DNA from: Hyposmocoma kahamanoa
Taxonomy: Eukaryota > Arthropoda > Insecta > Lepidoptera > Cosmopterigidae
Direction of reading: 5' to 3'
NCBI RefSeq assembly: GCF_003589595.1
Contig: NW_020653945.1
Span: 24,698,201 to 24,762,200, forward strand
DNA: 64,000 nucleotides
Shown: one piece after another, positions 1-10,937 of the stretch
Layout: each line of letters begins with the position of its first letter
Numbering within the stretch: the first letter of the stretch is position 1
Notes under the pieces: model-generated
Seen by the model: only the letters and a program-made list of their open reading frames with translations
Database searches by the model: none
Told to the model about the DNA's origin: nothing
Made by a program: the position numbers and the translations under genes

Positions 1-790
1 AACTGAACGTAGAAACAATAAACACTACAACATAATTATTATCCTCCTCCAAATGTTACTGACCTCTTCAAGATCAGTCCATGACTTCTCACAAAAAAAC
101 AATATTTTATTTTCATTTTGCGCGCACAAAAAAGACAAATAAACCGCAACAGTACATTTTATATTAAATAACAAATTGCGAAGCCCGAAACCAAAGGCTG
201 ACGGTTTTAATAACTCGGGTTTTTTTATATTATATTTCCATAGATAATACAACTCGACCTAAAATGTTGTAAAAAGAAAACACGCATACAGCCATGATGG
301 ATCGTAAAAAAAATTTGCTAAATTTTTATACAGAAAATAATTATAAGCAATTCTTAATAATAAGTATTTAAGTAACATGTGGCTGAATTGCAATCGCATT
401 CCTGTTTATATAAAATTCTAAGCGATTGTTTTAATTTTGAACTTAAGTAACCTCCTTCCTTCAACCTGACCTTTATAAGGAAGTATGTTGACCATGCTTG
501 TAATGGAAAGAAGATAGGCCCATGGGTTTTATTTGGGGCATTAAGGGCAAGTTAGCCACCACGCAGTCATACCATTTACGAGCAAGTTTGATGAAAAATA
601 ACTAAATTACTTAGTTACATGCTCAAAATTCAAAAGATTGCAAAATAGTACAAATACGAACTAATTATATACACATTTTTTTAAATTTTCCGTCCGAATT
701 TCACAATACTTAGCTATCACATTGACAACCTGTTCCATACTAATTTAAGATAATAATTTTCAAACTCATCACTTCTTTATAACAATAAAA
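1..790. other. AT-rich DNA with no recognised feature
   Basis: I see no coding frame, RNA gene or repeat match here. The only open frame (25-252, minus) is short, low in complexity and resembles no protein I know. Confidence 0.5.
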
Positions 791-794
791 AGTT

Positions 795-1186
795 TGTTAT
801 ATTTATTAATACAAAGATCGGACACTCAGAAAAAATCCCTTCGATCCGGCCGGATTCGAATCAACGTCTTCTAGCTTACCGTGTCAGACGCTATACCAAC
901 TAAGCCACGGACCGAATACACACATAGATTTCTCATAGATGGCGCTACGACTAAAAAAGTCGTTGAAAAAACCAAATGTAAGGATACGACGCATGCACAT
1001 AGTAAAATTCGTCAGGTCCGCTGGTTCGTTCCGTGGCTTAGTTGGTATAGCGTCAGCCACGGTAAGTTAGAAAACGTCCGTCGGTTCGAATACGGCTGGA
1101 TCGAAGGAATTTTTTCTGAGTGTTCGATCTTTGTATTAATCAATATAAAAAACTAGTGAAGTAATTTCACAAAAAAAAAATTGAAT
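795..1186. repeat. Two SINE-A copies in inverted, head-to-head arrangement
   Basis: A minus-strand copy (about 795-917) and a plus-strand copy (about 940-1186) face each other. Each has a tRNA-like polymerase III promoter: box A reads TGGCTTAGTTGG and box B is of the GGTTCGAATNC type. Each continues into the same tail, TTCGATCTTTGTATTAAT. The plus copy also carries the leader seen at 56315-56515 (ACTAAAAAAGTCGTTGAAAA) and ends in an A-rich run. No tRNA cloverleaf can be closed, so these are SINEs rather than tRNA genes. The open frame at 881-1156 lies inside the pair and is not a gene. Confidence 0.8.
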
Positions 1187-1276
1187 ATCAATTCAATAAA
1201 AATTTCAAATAAAAAGTTTATTTAACTTGTTAAGATCTTAGGTTTTCGCGATTGTATTATATTGTATGTATACATA

Positions 1277-1420
1277 GGAAATGAAACTATTTTTCTGCAT
1301 TTAAATCGCGTATATTTGTTTTTTCAAACAAACCGACGTTTCGGGCCATGGTCACGGTTGACCATGGGACCTGTAAAGGGCCCTAAAGGGATTTAAATGC
1401 GGAAAAATAGTTTCATTTCC
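1277..1420. mobile_element. MITE-4 copy, nearly palindromic, TA-flanked
   Basis: The 144-bp element has ends GGAAATGAAACTATTTTTC and its inverse, with TA on both sides (1275-1276 and 1421-1422), as expected for a Tc1/mariner-type insertion. The two arms meet around a CCATGG-containing centre. A second two-armed copy lies at 54198-54391. There is no coding capacity, so it would depend on a transposase from elsewhere. Confidence 0.8.
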
Positions 1421-1891
1421 TAACTTGTTAAGGACAAGCGACATAAGACTGGAGCAAATCTAAGCCAGATTCAAAAAATATAAAAACAGAGCAATACACG
1501 GACTGAGGCTGATTTAAAAAAAAAGCGACTTAGCAAAAGCAGCTAGCTAAGAAAATTTCTCGTAGTTACACAACCAACATTGCTTAAGTTGAACTTGAGA
1601 AGAAGTTAAATTAAACTCTGAGTTTACTTCGTAATTGCTTGCTTAAACTCCCTCTGAAATGATTTAAAATAACAGTCAAAAAAATCATATCAAAACATAA
1701 AACTTAGCGTAATGAAGTGTGAATGGGTAATTTCTGAACGATGGAGTGTGAGAGAGAAGGATGTAAGGTGACAGATGACAGATGTGTATGTTCTATGGCT
1801 ATGGCTCTCTTAGTGGATGGGATTGGAGGGAAAAGTGTTGTTTTTATTTTGACTTTCAACTATTTTGTTATATCTAGTTCAAAGTGAAATA
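1421..1891. other. No recognised feature
   Basis: This is AT-rich DNA between two MITEs. I see no open frame or repeat match. Confidence 0.45.
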
Positions 1892-1899
1892 TGATAGCA

Positions 1900-2470
1900 C
1901 TTAGAATAATAACGCATAGAATGATAGTTTCATATCAAACGAACTGTCACAAGTGAGGCAAAAATCAAATTCACGTAGGCGAGTTTTAGTAGTAGGTTAA
2001 TTTTCGGTTTTAGTGAATATTTATATAAAAATACAAGTTGAAACGCGTTACTTCCTTGTGGAATGTGATGTTAGTATCTATTTTATGTTTGTCTGGTGTA
2101 TTTTAACACTCATTTACCGCACATTTCGTTATTTTTAGCTACAATTCTTGATCTGTTCGCGGTGCGAGTTGACCTTGAGCACTGACGGCCCGCCCGCTCG
2201 TGTAGGCCCATTGGGCGCGCTTCAATTTGCCTCACTTAGCGTGTGCGTACTTTATTATTATTATTTTTTTTATTTATTTATTATTCAAAATTACAACGTA
2301 TTACTCATTACAAAAAGTCGCCAAACTGCTGTGCAGTTTGTTGGCGACATGTGCACTCTTACTTAATAATACCTACTTTACTATATTTAACATTATGCAG
2401 TATTAATTGAACTACTAACTTATTAAATAAAAGATAAAGATACTAGGTTTCTATGCGTTATTATTCTAAG
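1900..2470. mobile_element. MITE-2, short 571-bp copy
   Basis: The ends are CTTAGAATAATAACGCATAG and its inverse. The flanks are TGATAGCA (1892-1899) and TGATAGGA (2471-2478), an 8-bp target duplication with one mismatch. The terminal ~200 bp at each side match the larger copies at 26254-27995 and 60318-61978, but in opposite order and without their minisatellite. A hairpin lies near the middle (2317-2348, GTCGCCAAACTGC paired with GCAGTTTGTTGGCGAC). An 8-bp duplication is typical of hAT- or P-type transposases; the superfamily is not resolved. Confidence 0.85.
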
Positions 2471-2478
2471 TGATAGGA

Positions 2479-3030
2479 CTATTGTGCCTTAATCGAAGAC
2501 TAAAACACGAAATTATACGAATCTCGAACTAAAATACCCGTATCGGCCCGTTTTAAGGAATCCCGAGTCAATTCAAGCACGCCGCCTCAAATTGCCTATC
2601 CTCTTTGTGGCGGCCATATTTACAGAAACATAATTAAACTTAGGATGATGGCTTTGCCAAAGCCATAATAAATTTAAAAAAAATCTTAGTAGATGGAAAA
2701 AATCTCGATGCGCCGGTTATATATAAGTTCTTTTCTTCCAATTTTTGAACATAAAAGTGAACAAATTCATTCTTACGTTTTATTTCCATCCCACATTTAT
2801 TTTGTTAAATATTAGGTTTATTTTTTCTATGGTTCCATTTGCGATTACAAAACATGACGGATGTTTCTGGACAAACGAAGCAGCCTCCTTGATATACAGG
2901 CAGGTTAAAAGTAGCAACGTTCTTGCAATTGAAAAACCCGGAAGAACTCTGGCGGACTGCACATACCCAAAATAAGCCGTTAAGGCCGTGGCGTGGAACA
3001 TAATAGACGACAAGGATGACAGTACAATTT
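2479..3030. other. No recognised feature
   Basis: Overlapping short open frames occur on both strands (2745-3074). They overlap each other antisense and resemble nothing known to me, so I treat them as chance. Confidence 0.4.
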
Positions 3031-3033
3031 TGT

Positions 3034-3143
3034 GTAACTGTAGATAATAATGTAATTGTAAATAGAAGTGTCATTTTAAATAATAGTGTAATTGTATATA
3101 ATGGTGTAATCGTAAATAATGGAGTAATTGTAAATAATACAAT
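3034..3143. repeat. Degenerate 18-bp minisatellite
   Basis: About five to six imperfect units related to GGTGTAATTGTAAATAAT follow one another directly in front of a SINE-B. The later units are the most regular. Confidence 0.65.
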
Positions 3144-3159
3144 TTAATACTAATTTAAC

Positions 3160-3425
3160 TGCCTCCATGGCCGAACGGTTACCATGCCGGACTGCCACGC
3201 AGAGGCCCCAGATTCGATTCCCGTGCCGGAAGAAATATTTGTATGGTCTACATTTATTTTAATTCTCTCGTGAGTTTGGGCGTAATTTGTGGTTGTCTAT
3301 GTACGAATCCATGGCATACGCGACACACTTAAATGATCTTTCAAAAGTAAAAGGCGACAAAGCATTACACACTACTTGTACATAAACTGCATTAATAGGC
3401 AGCGGTAGGTTGTTGTTGTGATGTA
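3160..3425 (+). repeat. SINE-B copy
   Basis: The tRNA-like head has a box A-like GGCCGAACGGTTACC and a box B-like GATTCGATTCCC. A body with TTTGTATGG and GTGAGTTTGGGCGTAATTTG follows. The same head and body recur at 15228-15375, 35805-36030 and 45818-46032, so this is a dispersed polymerase III-type retroelement and not a tRNA gene. Confidence 0.8.
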
Positions 3426-3683
3426 AATAACATATTCGGTTTCACAATTTACGATGTCCAAATAATGTATTCGACTTACCTACATCATGGACGTAACAGT
3501 GCTGGCATAATTAAGCTCCTTATAAAGTTCTCTAACGATAAATCTTTGTAAACTGTACACAAAAGCACTGTTAAGTCATCGCTCCTCGAGTAAAGCTCAG
3601 GGTGAGCTTTACTGTTTGAGACTGTTCGTCAGTTACACATTTCAATTATTATATGTTATTTCATTACGCAATTACGGTTACTA
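3426..3683. other. No recognised feature
   Basis: I see no gene or repeat match. A short inverted repeat, GTAAAGCTCA/GGTGAGCTTTAC, lies near 3590-3615. Confidence 0.4.
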
Positions 3684-4503
3684 CAGTACCAGTACGCTAT
3701 GATGGCCGTTTTCACCGATTACAATAGTGAGGTGAAACCTCAATTCATTATCGAAAAAAATATACTCAAATGCGAGTCGCATCTATAACTTTTTACATTT
3801 ATGACTAATATTGCAAGGGGTAACAGTGTGTCTGGCTATGCCACCTCCGCCGGGCCCCGGTAGAAGGGGCAGACCCAAGAAGTGCTGGCTTGACGTCGCC
3901 AAGGGCGATATGCGTGCCAATGGTCTCACCACTAAGGATGCCGAAGTCCGTACAAAGTGGAGGAGAAAAAGTAGGTAAGCCGACCCCGGGCTCCGCAGCA
4001 ACACTGCTGAGGACGCAACCGGGACAACGCTCAGATGAGAGAGATGAGAGAGATTGCAAGGAGTAACTGATTAAAAAGTTTTAATAACGAAAATAAAAAC
4101 GTTTACTTAATATATCGTCAATTCGAAACTGCTTTGTTTTGCACTGAGCTTTAAAGCGAGTTTGCCGGGGGTAGAAGTTGTGCTGGACAACGATCCTATA
4201 CGTGACGATCGTATTAGATTTAATTTTTAAAAATTTCGAATGTTGAAAAACAAATGCAGAGTTGTGTTTTTCATTGCGGTCTTTTTTTTAACTCCATTTC
4301 TTATTTCTTTTCTATTCTCAGGCCTAAGTAGGTACTTAAAAGAAGATTTCCATAAATTTTACTGCACGTCACTATTGACAACATCAAGTATATAACGATT
4401 GACAACAACGTACATCAGTTAGCTCCTTCAACGTAGTTATGAATTAATACAAAACTTCATGAGCGGACAAACATCAAAACGGTCATCATAGCGTGCCAGT
4501 GCT
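3684..4503. mobile_element. MITE-5 copy interrupted by a LINE tail
   Basis: The ends are inverted (TACGCTATGATGGCCGTTTT on the left; the right end reads as its near-inverse). The body matches 24053-24815 in the opposite orientation, sharing the GCGAGTCGCATCTATA segment and the GAGTTTGCCGG/GTAGAAGTT segment. The LINE fragment at 3825-4052 splits it and is absent from the other copy. The exact ends and target duplication are not clear. Confidence 0.7.
3825..4052 (+). pseudogene. 3' tail of an endonuclease-reverse transcriptase LINE
   Basis: A 45-codon frame (3841-3978) encodes the C-terminal tail typical of RTE-like endonuclease-reverse transcriptases: GRPKKCWLDVAKGDM, then TKWRRKSR and a stop. 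A GATGAGAGA microsatellite tail follows. The target duplication is 15 bp, ATTGCAAGGGGTAAC (3810-3824) and ATTGCAAGGAGTAAC (4053-4067). The uninterrupted target is seen in the MITE-5 at 24.7 kb. All catalytic domains are missing, so this is a dead, 5'-truncated copy. Clade assignment is from memory of the tail motif. Confidence 0.8.
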
Positions 4504-4526
4504 ATATGTACTTTTATGTGTGATTT

Positions 4527-4712
4527 TTTAACCGACTGCAAAAAAGGAGGAGGTTCTCAATTCGGCTGTATGTTTTTTTGTATGTATGTTACGCGATAAC
4601 TCTGTTTAATGCGCTAAATTTGTGAACCTATTTTGATATCTCTAAGGGTAGTAAACTAGAGGATGAATGACTTTTGAGGTCGGTTTTTTGTACTCTATAT
4701 TGAAATTATTAA
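4527..4712 (+). repeat. RepT fragment
   Basis: It starts at AACCGACTGCAAAAAAGGAGG, continues with GTATGTTACGCGATAACTC and ends at TGAGGTCGGTTTTTT. Both ends read ACCGACYTCAAAA inward, like a short terminal inverted repeat. It is internally deleted relative to 58812-59490. Confidence 0.75.
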
Positions 4713-4744
4713 GGGAACAGGACGTACCTACCTTATGAAGGCGC

Positions 4745-5225
4745 CTAAGGAATTATCGCGTATGGAGTCCTGGTATGTTCGCATATGGATTGTTCTGCTA
4801 AATACCAACGGGCCACCTTGCATTCAGTAGAAAAGCGTGCCAAGTGGCTTATAGGTGATTCGGTATTAGTAGAGGTGAAGTTATACAGTCTTAAACATAG
4901 CTGTAAAGTTGCCTGCTTATCGGTATTCTACTGGATATATCACAGATAATGCGAGGAAATTGCATGACTTAATTCCACCTTCCCCTTTCCATCATCTGAG
5001 GATTAGACGTAGGCTGGGGTTCCACTCTATGTTGTAGATATTCCAAGGATTTGTACAAAGCGTTACGCTTCCCCGTTTATATGGCGAACGGCTATGGAGT
5101 GGGATTCCCCTCCTGCAGACTTTTCCTTGAACGGTATAACTTGGACCTTTTCAAGGCGAGAGTGAATAGGCATTATTTAGGTGTGCACGCTCAACCATCA
5201 TCACTTTCCATCATGTGAGACAGAG
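4745..5225 (+). pseudogene. Frameshifted C-terminus of a Jockey/CR1-type LINE reverse transcriptase
   Basis: Consecutive fragments in different frames read LHDLIPPSPFHH, then VVDIPRICTKRYASPF, then WRTAMEWDS, then ERYNLDLFKARVNRHYLG. These match the 3' end of ORF2 as read at 56540-57113 (VDIPRIRTKRFASSF, KEW, YNLGLFKARVNRHFLG). At least two frameshifts and internal stops show decay. The catalytic domain lies upstream in intact elements and is not present here. The clade is inferred from motif memory. Confidence 0.75.
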
Positions 5226-5229
5226 GTCA

Positions 5230-6885
5230 AATGCGCACTTGTTTTTTAAGCCTCAAGTCGGTTTATAACTATGGTAGCTATCTTACATCTTACTTGGTAC
5301 TTGGTGCAACGGGCTGGTATCCGCAACTCGACGACAAAGCGCCTCGTTTGCTATCTTCCATATTATGTGTTTTTAAGCGGAGTTTCAGAGTATCGTTTCT
5401 CTAAGGATTCGTAATTATAAGGAATTACTTAGCGGGGAGAGAGTTTAAAAATAGTGTTACCGATTTGTAGATAGGAAGGATGCATTCAAGATAAATGATG
5501 GGTGTAATGAAGTATAACGAAAGCAGTATAGGATGGCGGACAAGAGAAATGAAAATAAAATGTCCTTAATTTGGTATTTATTCGGGCAGAGTTTCACCCT
5601 ATTAATACTTGATACAATAATGTAATGTTACAATGGCGCCAACTCGTATTTATAATTATTCCTCTCCAAAAATCAATTAGATACAATTCGATTTCTAGTC
5701 ATATTTATTAAATGTATTTGTAATATAATTACAAATACACTATTGGTCAAGGGCTTCATGTTCGGATGGCGGTGGCGCCACCAGTGGACATCGAAGCTAA
5801 CAGAAGTGAAAAAATGTTACTTTTTCTTTTTACGAACTGATCATAAATAAAATCAATGTAATGTTTTAAATTTTTGTCCCGCATGTATTCCGTAATTAAT
5901 CATCCGATAGCAATAAAATTTTCGTGCATTGTTTTTACCCACACCCGGTAAAATTTGTAAGGTATTAGATCCCACTGGGCATGGGAATACTCTAGAAAGA
6001 GTTAGGGTCATCGTCTACTACGCTGGCCTAATTTTTTTTTGTTAATTAGTTTTTGGTAGCATTGCAACGTTACAGCTAGATTGAAATAAATATAAATGGA
6101 GATAAAATAATGCGCAGCCAATAATCGTTGGCGATAAATTTCGATTTAAGTACGACCGAAAGGTTATGAATATAACATTTGGAAATGGTTCTGTATGTGA
6201 GTTGATTTTTTATCAAAACTTATATATGTCATGGAAACAGAACAATCAACGTTTAAAGTAAAATATATTGTACATTTTAAATCCCAAATAGAATAACCAA
6301 AGCTACAACTTTCAACATCGAGTCGAGCACACGAAGGAGACAATTTTTAATTCCGTGCAATAATGAATAACGCTTCAAACTAACTTCAAATTTGGGTCAA
6401 ATTTTCATCATTGTTATTACAACTAAGAATAACCCTTGTAAATGTCGTTCACCTGCCAAATATTAATTGCTTAATTGGATTTAGGTAATTTGGATAAATT
6501 ATCCCAATTGGTACCGTCCTTTGAGAGCTGGAAACACTGGTTTGTACTTGTTTTGGACAGATAATGACTTTATCGTTGAATGACACCTTTTAGAACTTGT
6601 AGCGGCCTTGCAAAGTTCAAGACAACTATCTGCTATATAATTTATATCGCACATTTAATTTTGGGAAAACGACTACGAAATTGACAACATGATTTAACAT
6701 CAAGTGAATGGGAAAATCAACAACAATTAATAACAACAGCAATAATCACTAGTATAAAAGTAAACACTTGTTGAGTTAATGAACTACTCGTAATACCAGA
6801 AAAAAAAGCGAAAACAAAAAATACACATCTAATTATTTAATTAATTGGGAGTATAATGAAATACGTTCCGTTATACTCCAAAAAG
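5230..6885. other. Long stretch without a recognised gene
   Basis: It is AT-rich with no long open frame. A short GC-richer patch (5760-5800) and a small palindrome, GTATTTGTAAT/ATTACAAATAC (about 5718-5742), are visible. The part near 5985-6030 resembles the body of a lepidopteran repeat, but I cannot delimit it. Confidence 0.4.
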
Positions 6886-6943
6886 CTTTCATAGTTTTCT
6901 CTCTTAGCAGAACACGACCTGGTAAGAGAGAACACTATGAAAG
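6886..6943. repeat. 21-bp-arm hairpin
   Basis: CTTTCATAGTTTTCTCTCTTA (6886-6906) and its inverse with one mismatch (6923-6943) flank a 16-base loop. It may be the remains of a small inverted-repeat element. It is too short for a typical microRNA precursor. Confidence 0.6.
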
Positions 6944-7704
6944 TATTTTCTTCAGCCAGTGTTGCGAACGCAACAGAATTTTTATGATAAAATTTAATAT
7001 AAGCAAAGCAGTAACTAAACGCTCGTTAAGGGTACATTACCTAGGCCGGGGGTTCTATTTTGAACCAATCATCTAACACCAAATACATGTTATTTCATCC
7101 CTACCACAATTTAACGAACTTTTTGAATGAACTCAAAAATGTCAAAAAGGACGTTCACTTTTGAGTTGTACTTCCATAAGAAACCACCATTTTTTAGCGA
7201 TTAATGGCACTACTCCAGCAAACTAGCAACCTATTGCCAATATATTACAGTCAACTTAAACCGTATTTAATTTTACGAGCTCGTCGAGATCCTCTACATC
7301 TTCTACTTAGGTCTGGCGGCTACAATCAGCCAGTATTTCTTTTAAAGTTTGCAAGAATCGGACTTCAAATTTTATTATGAGTAATTTTTTTTTCAATTTT
7401 GGTATGGCGATGCTTAGAAATGTTTGTGGCAAACTTCGGATTGGCATAAGATGTCAGAAGTATTTACATTAAGTAACTTATAGTAACCTCAAGCACCTTA
7501 ACCACGTAAGTGCGACGAAGCTCCGTGTTAACCGGGATTGAGTTCCTTCTCGTAAGGAGATTAGTTGGTATCGCTAATATGAGGAAGTGTAGGATTAGGT
7601 ATTTACGGCGTCACCAACAATAACGTTTTAGATATATTTTGTGAGTGGTTTCTAAATAATGTGTACTCAACAACAGAGGTTGATATGACCCTAGACTTAT
7701 AATT
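6944..7704. other. No recognised feature
   Basis: I see neither a coding frame nor a repeat that recurs in the window. Confidence 0.4.
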
Positions 7705-7705
7705 A

Positions 7706-8000
7706 AGGGCCGAAACACAAAAGTACGAATCGGCGCGCTATGAATTCGCAACACAGAAAATGCGATTGCTATTTCGTACGGCAAAGTGTCTTACTGCCAC
7801 GGTTCGGGTAACTATTCCTTCGACCATCGTCACCGTTATTTACAACGTTATTGACAAGAAAGTATAGGAAAACAACACAAACAGATTAATATCGCAGGAA
7901 CGCGCGATACGGAGCTATTCGCAATTTCTTGCGATGTGTCTCGCGAGCCCGTAGACTTCTGCGATGCGACGTCGCATCGCAGTTTTGTGTTTCAACCCTA
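7706..8000. mobile_element. Inverted-repeat element with internal palindrome
   Basis: The left end, AGGGCCGAAACACAAAA, and the right end, TTTTGTGTTTCAACCCT, are near-inverse, giving a ~295-bp MITE-like element. The interior is rich in GCGA words and contains a perfect 24-bp palindrome (7959-7982). No target duplication could be assigned. Confidence 0.6.
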
Positions 8001-8301
8001 ACACTATACCAGAGGATGTAGCAAGATTGACGTCATCAAAAGTGACGTACGATACTTCGAAGCCTTGGTGTAATAAGGCCATTTCAGCTAAATTACGACT
8101 TTTGACGAGAGACGTTTTGAGATTTTACGAATGAACGAAGTTAGCTTTTTTATAAAATTTTACATAGTGGCGTATCATAATAATTAATTTCTTTCATTCA
8201 GAGATGGCAAGCGCCCGGTAGGAACCCGGCGCTTTTTTAACGCCGTGTTAAATCCAATGGACGCCCAAAATCGAATTTTGTTCAAATGTAATGATATTAT
8301 T

Positions 8302-8562
8302 CTCTTCTTCTTTCTAGTCGTCTCAACCATATAGGTGTAGGTCTTTTTCAGTTTCTGCCACTTGTCTCGATTCTGTGCCACCTGCATCCAGCTCAACCCC
8401 GCCACTTTCTTTATGTCATCCTTGTAACGCATCTGCGGTCTCTCTCTGGAGCGTTTTTCGCCGCAAGGTCGCAATTCGAGGACCGCTTTATACCAGCAGC
8501 CATGCTTTCGAGCAACGTGACCCGCGCACCGCCAGTTTTACTTGTAATATGTGTGAATACCC
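8302..8562 (-). pseudogene. 3' tail of an RTE-like endonuclease-reverse transcriptase
   Basis: On the minus strand the frame from 8534 downward reads WRCAGHVAR, then KAVLELRPCGEKRS, RERPQMRYKDDIKKVAG and WMQVAQNRDKW. This is the characteristic C-terminal tail of insect RTE-type ORF2 proteins; endonuclease and reverse-transcriptase domains are absent. The fragment is bounded by a perfect 12-bp target duplication, AATGATATTATT (8290-8301 and 8563-8574), so it arrived as a 5'-truncated insertion. Confidence 0.85.
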
Positions 8563-8574
8563 AATGATATTATT

Positions 8575-9295
8575 ACAAAATGTTTATTGCTGGCTTACCT
8601 ACAAATTTTGTCATTTTATTGAATCAATTCGCTAGAACATTGCATTGAAAATTAATCGATACAAAAACGCGCACACACATATGTATACACTTGAATCAAT
8701 TTTCATAAAAATCTAATCTTAATGAGCATCCCTAAGTAAGTGAGAGTCCACATGCAGCACCCGGACAAACCAATGTAGGTTTAAGGGTGTGATGTATATA
8801 TATTTTTGTAATATTCTTAGTGTTTAAAACAAATAAATAAATAAATAAATAAATGATTGCAAGGTGTGTGTTGTGTGGAATGGCCTCTTTTTCGACTAAA
8901 AAGATTTAATTACATCGAAATTTATAATTAGCATGGAATTATACCGAAGTCCGTAATAATTTAAGCGTGTAATGGGTTTTAACGCACTGCCCATTATTGG
9001 TTTTATTTAGTTCGTATTATTTTTATGACGTTCATGTAATAAAAGACGTTTGACGGATGTATACATGTGACTTAATTATACTGAGGATACATTACTATGA
9101 ATTTGTTATTGCCTCTAACTAAATGAATCAAAGATCTAAATAAATGATTGATTGATTGACGCAAGAATATTAGGCCATGGCCGTTGAGTGAGACACAGAA
9201 GTACAGATTGAAATTTGCCAAAGAGCTATGGACTGCAATATTTTAGACGTTAAAAAGACATAGAATCCGGAACTCATGCTTTTTAAAATTTCTTA
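8575..9295. other. No gene; AAAT microsatellite
   Basis: The run at 8828-8853 is (AAAT)n and follows a TTTGTAATATTCTTAGTG stretch, as at the 3' end of a retroposon. Nothing else is recognised. Confidence 0.45.
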
Positions 9296-9420
9296 ACCTG
9301 ACATAACCAAAAAAGTACCAGGCTAAAATGGGAGTTAGCTAGTGATATCTACCATATGTAGCCGACAGGTGATATGTAATTCCACTCAGTGGGTGCCACA
9401 AGATAGTCACTGGCGTAGCG
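9296..9420 (-). repeat. Repeat shared in inverse orientation with 12433-12500
   Basis: AAAATGGGAGTTAGCTAG, ATATCTACCATATGTAGCCG and AGGTGATATG recur inverted at 12435-12495 with few changes. The 12.4-kb copy ends in poly-A after a CTTAACATCAGGTGGAG stretch, so both are probably LINE 3' untranslated fragments. Confidence 0.65.
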
Positions 9421-10937
9421 ACAGACCGAGTCAGACATTACGGTATATCTCGGATGCAAATTAAATAACTGGCCGGAGATTGCTGCAGATAGAGAGATAG
9501 GTCAACAAGGAGACACTGTTACAGGCTAATGAAAAAATAATATTTCAAGCAATCGTTGCTTAGTGAAAGTTATTAAAGTTACCCTTATATATATAAATAC
9601 CTTTTTTTTATGAATACCTTTGCCGAGTAGTCTTAGTATTAGGTACGAGATTTTAAGACCTAATTATGTAATGATTGCATACAATATTTTTTCTACGAGT
9701 AAATTAACATAATGAAACACAATCACTATTTTATTTGTTAACAATCCTAACTCTCCTTTTGTTAACAAAAGCTACAAAAAAAAACCAAGAGATAGAATAG
9801 AAGTGTCGGTGATTGGCCAAGTGCCGCTCATATTTTAGCCAATCAAGAGGTAGTAGAGCGTTTGAGTCGCGTCATATTTGATAAAATACGAGTTTTTTTG
9901 AAACTCATTATGGTTCTGTGTGCAAAACTATAATGAAACTTTTCAGTTCAGTAGCACGTACCACAGACAATAGAATTTAAGTTCAGACCAACCTTTTTGA
10001 TATGGTTTATGAAATTATAATTGATATATTAAAGTACAGGAGTAGAAAAAATACTCTTTAAAACCGTCTCTAAGAATGGGATGTGTTGCAATAAACGCCA
10101 CAATACAAAAATAAACACTAAATAAAAACAAAAGTAAATCATAGAACTACGTGCCATACACTTTAAACATTATATGTATATTATTGTATATTATTATGTA
10201 TGTACAACGCAATTTGAAATGCTATCTTGAATGAAGGCTTGTGGCGTCCACAAAAGAACCTATTCAGCTAAAGCCACAGGCGAGAATAGGCTGTGGTGTT
10301 AGTTCTCAAATGATTCTAAAGCTAAAGATAAATAGACGTGTATATCGCGCAAAGTGAAATAAAATAAAAACAAGTTATGAGTGAGTGTATTGGAGTGTAG
10401 TGTCCTGATTTAACTTACTTTTAGTATGATACAATAAAACTTGTAACGAATTGAACTAAATGTTAAAGATGTAGAAATGTAGTAAGAAAAACTACAGTAC
10501 TTGAAGACAAAAGCACATCAACAAACCATAAGGCAACGAGCACCATAAAATATGAAACAGAGTAACGCATAAATCCTACGGTACACTTGGCTGACACAAT
10601 TCCGAATATTGGCCATCTTCCAAATTCAATAATAGCTTATGCAGCCCTCAAGACAGGATTACAACTTGGGTTTGTTAACGTTATAGACCTCGGCACAACT
10701 TGGAAACCGATGTCTAGAATGGACGGAAATTATGCCACTATTGGGGCTAGTGAGCGTTTTAATGACTTACCACGGGCAATAACCAGGTTTCCTAATAAAA
10801 TGCAGCAGTGTGTTGAGAGTGGGCACGTCAAGCGTAAACCCTGTTTGTGCAAACAATTTCATAGCAACTGGGATAAAGAGATCGATGTATGAATTAATTA
10901 TAAGAGGTCAAAAAGAAGGAGTGACGTTTTGTAGCAA
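9421..10937. other. No recognised gene
   Basis: A 101-codon open frame (10587-10892, plus) begins at TTG, not ATG; its first ATG lies about 40 codons in. It resembles no family I know and has no repeat partner in the window, so I do not call it a gene. The rest is AT-rich and featureless. Confidence 0.4.

Noticed and set aside
3034..3143. CRISPR-like regular repeat
   Set aside because: The 18-bp units are contiguous and diverged, i.e. a minisatellite.
10587..10892. 101-codon open frame
   Set aside because: It starts at TTG, has no recognised domain and no supporting splice or repeat context.
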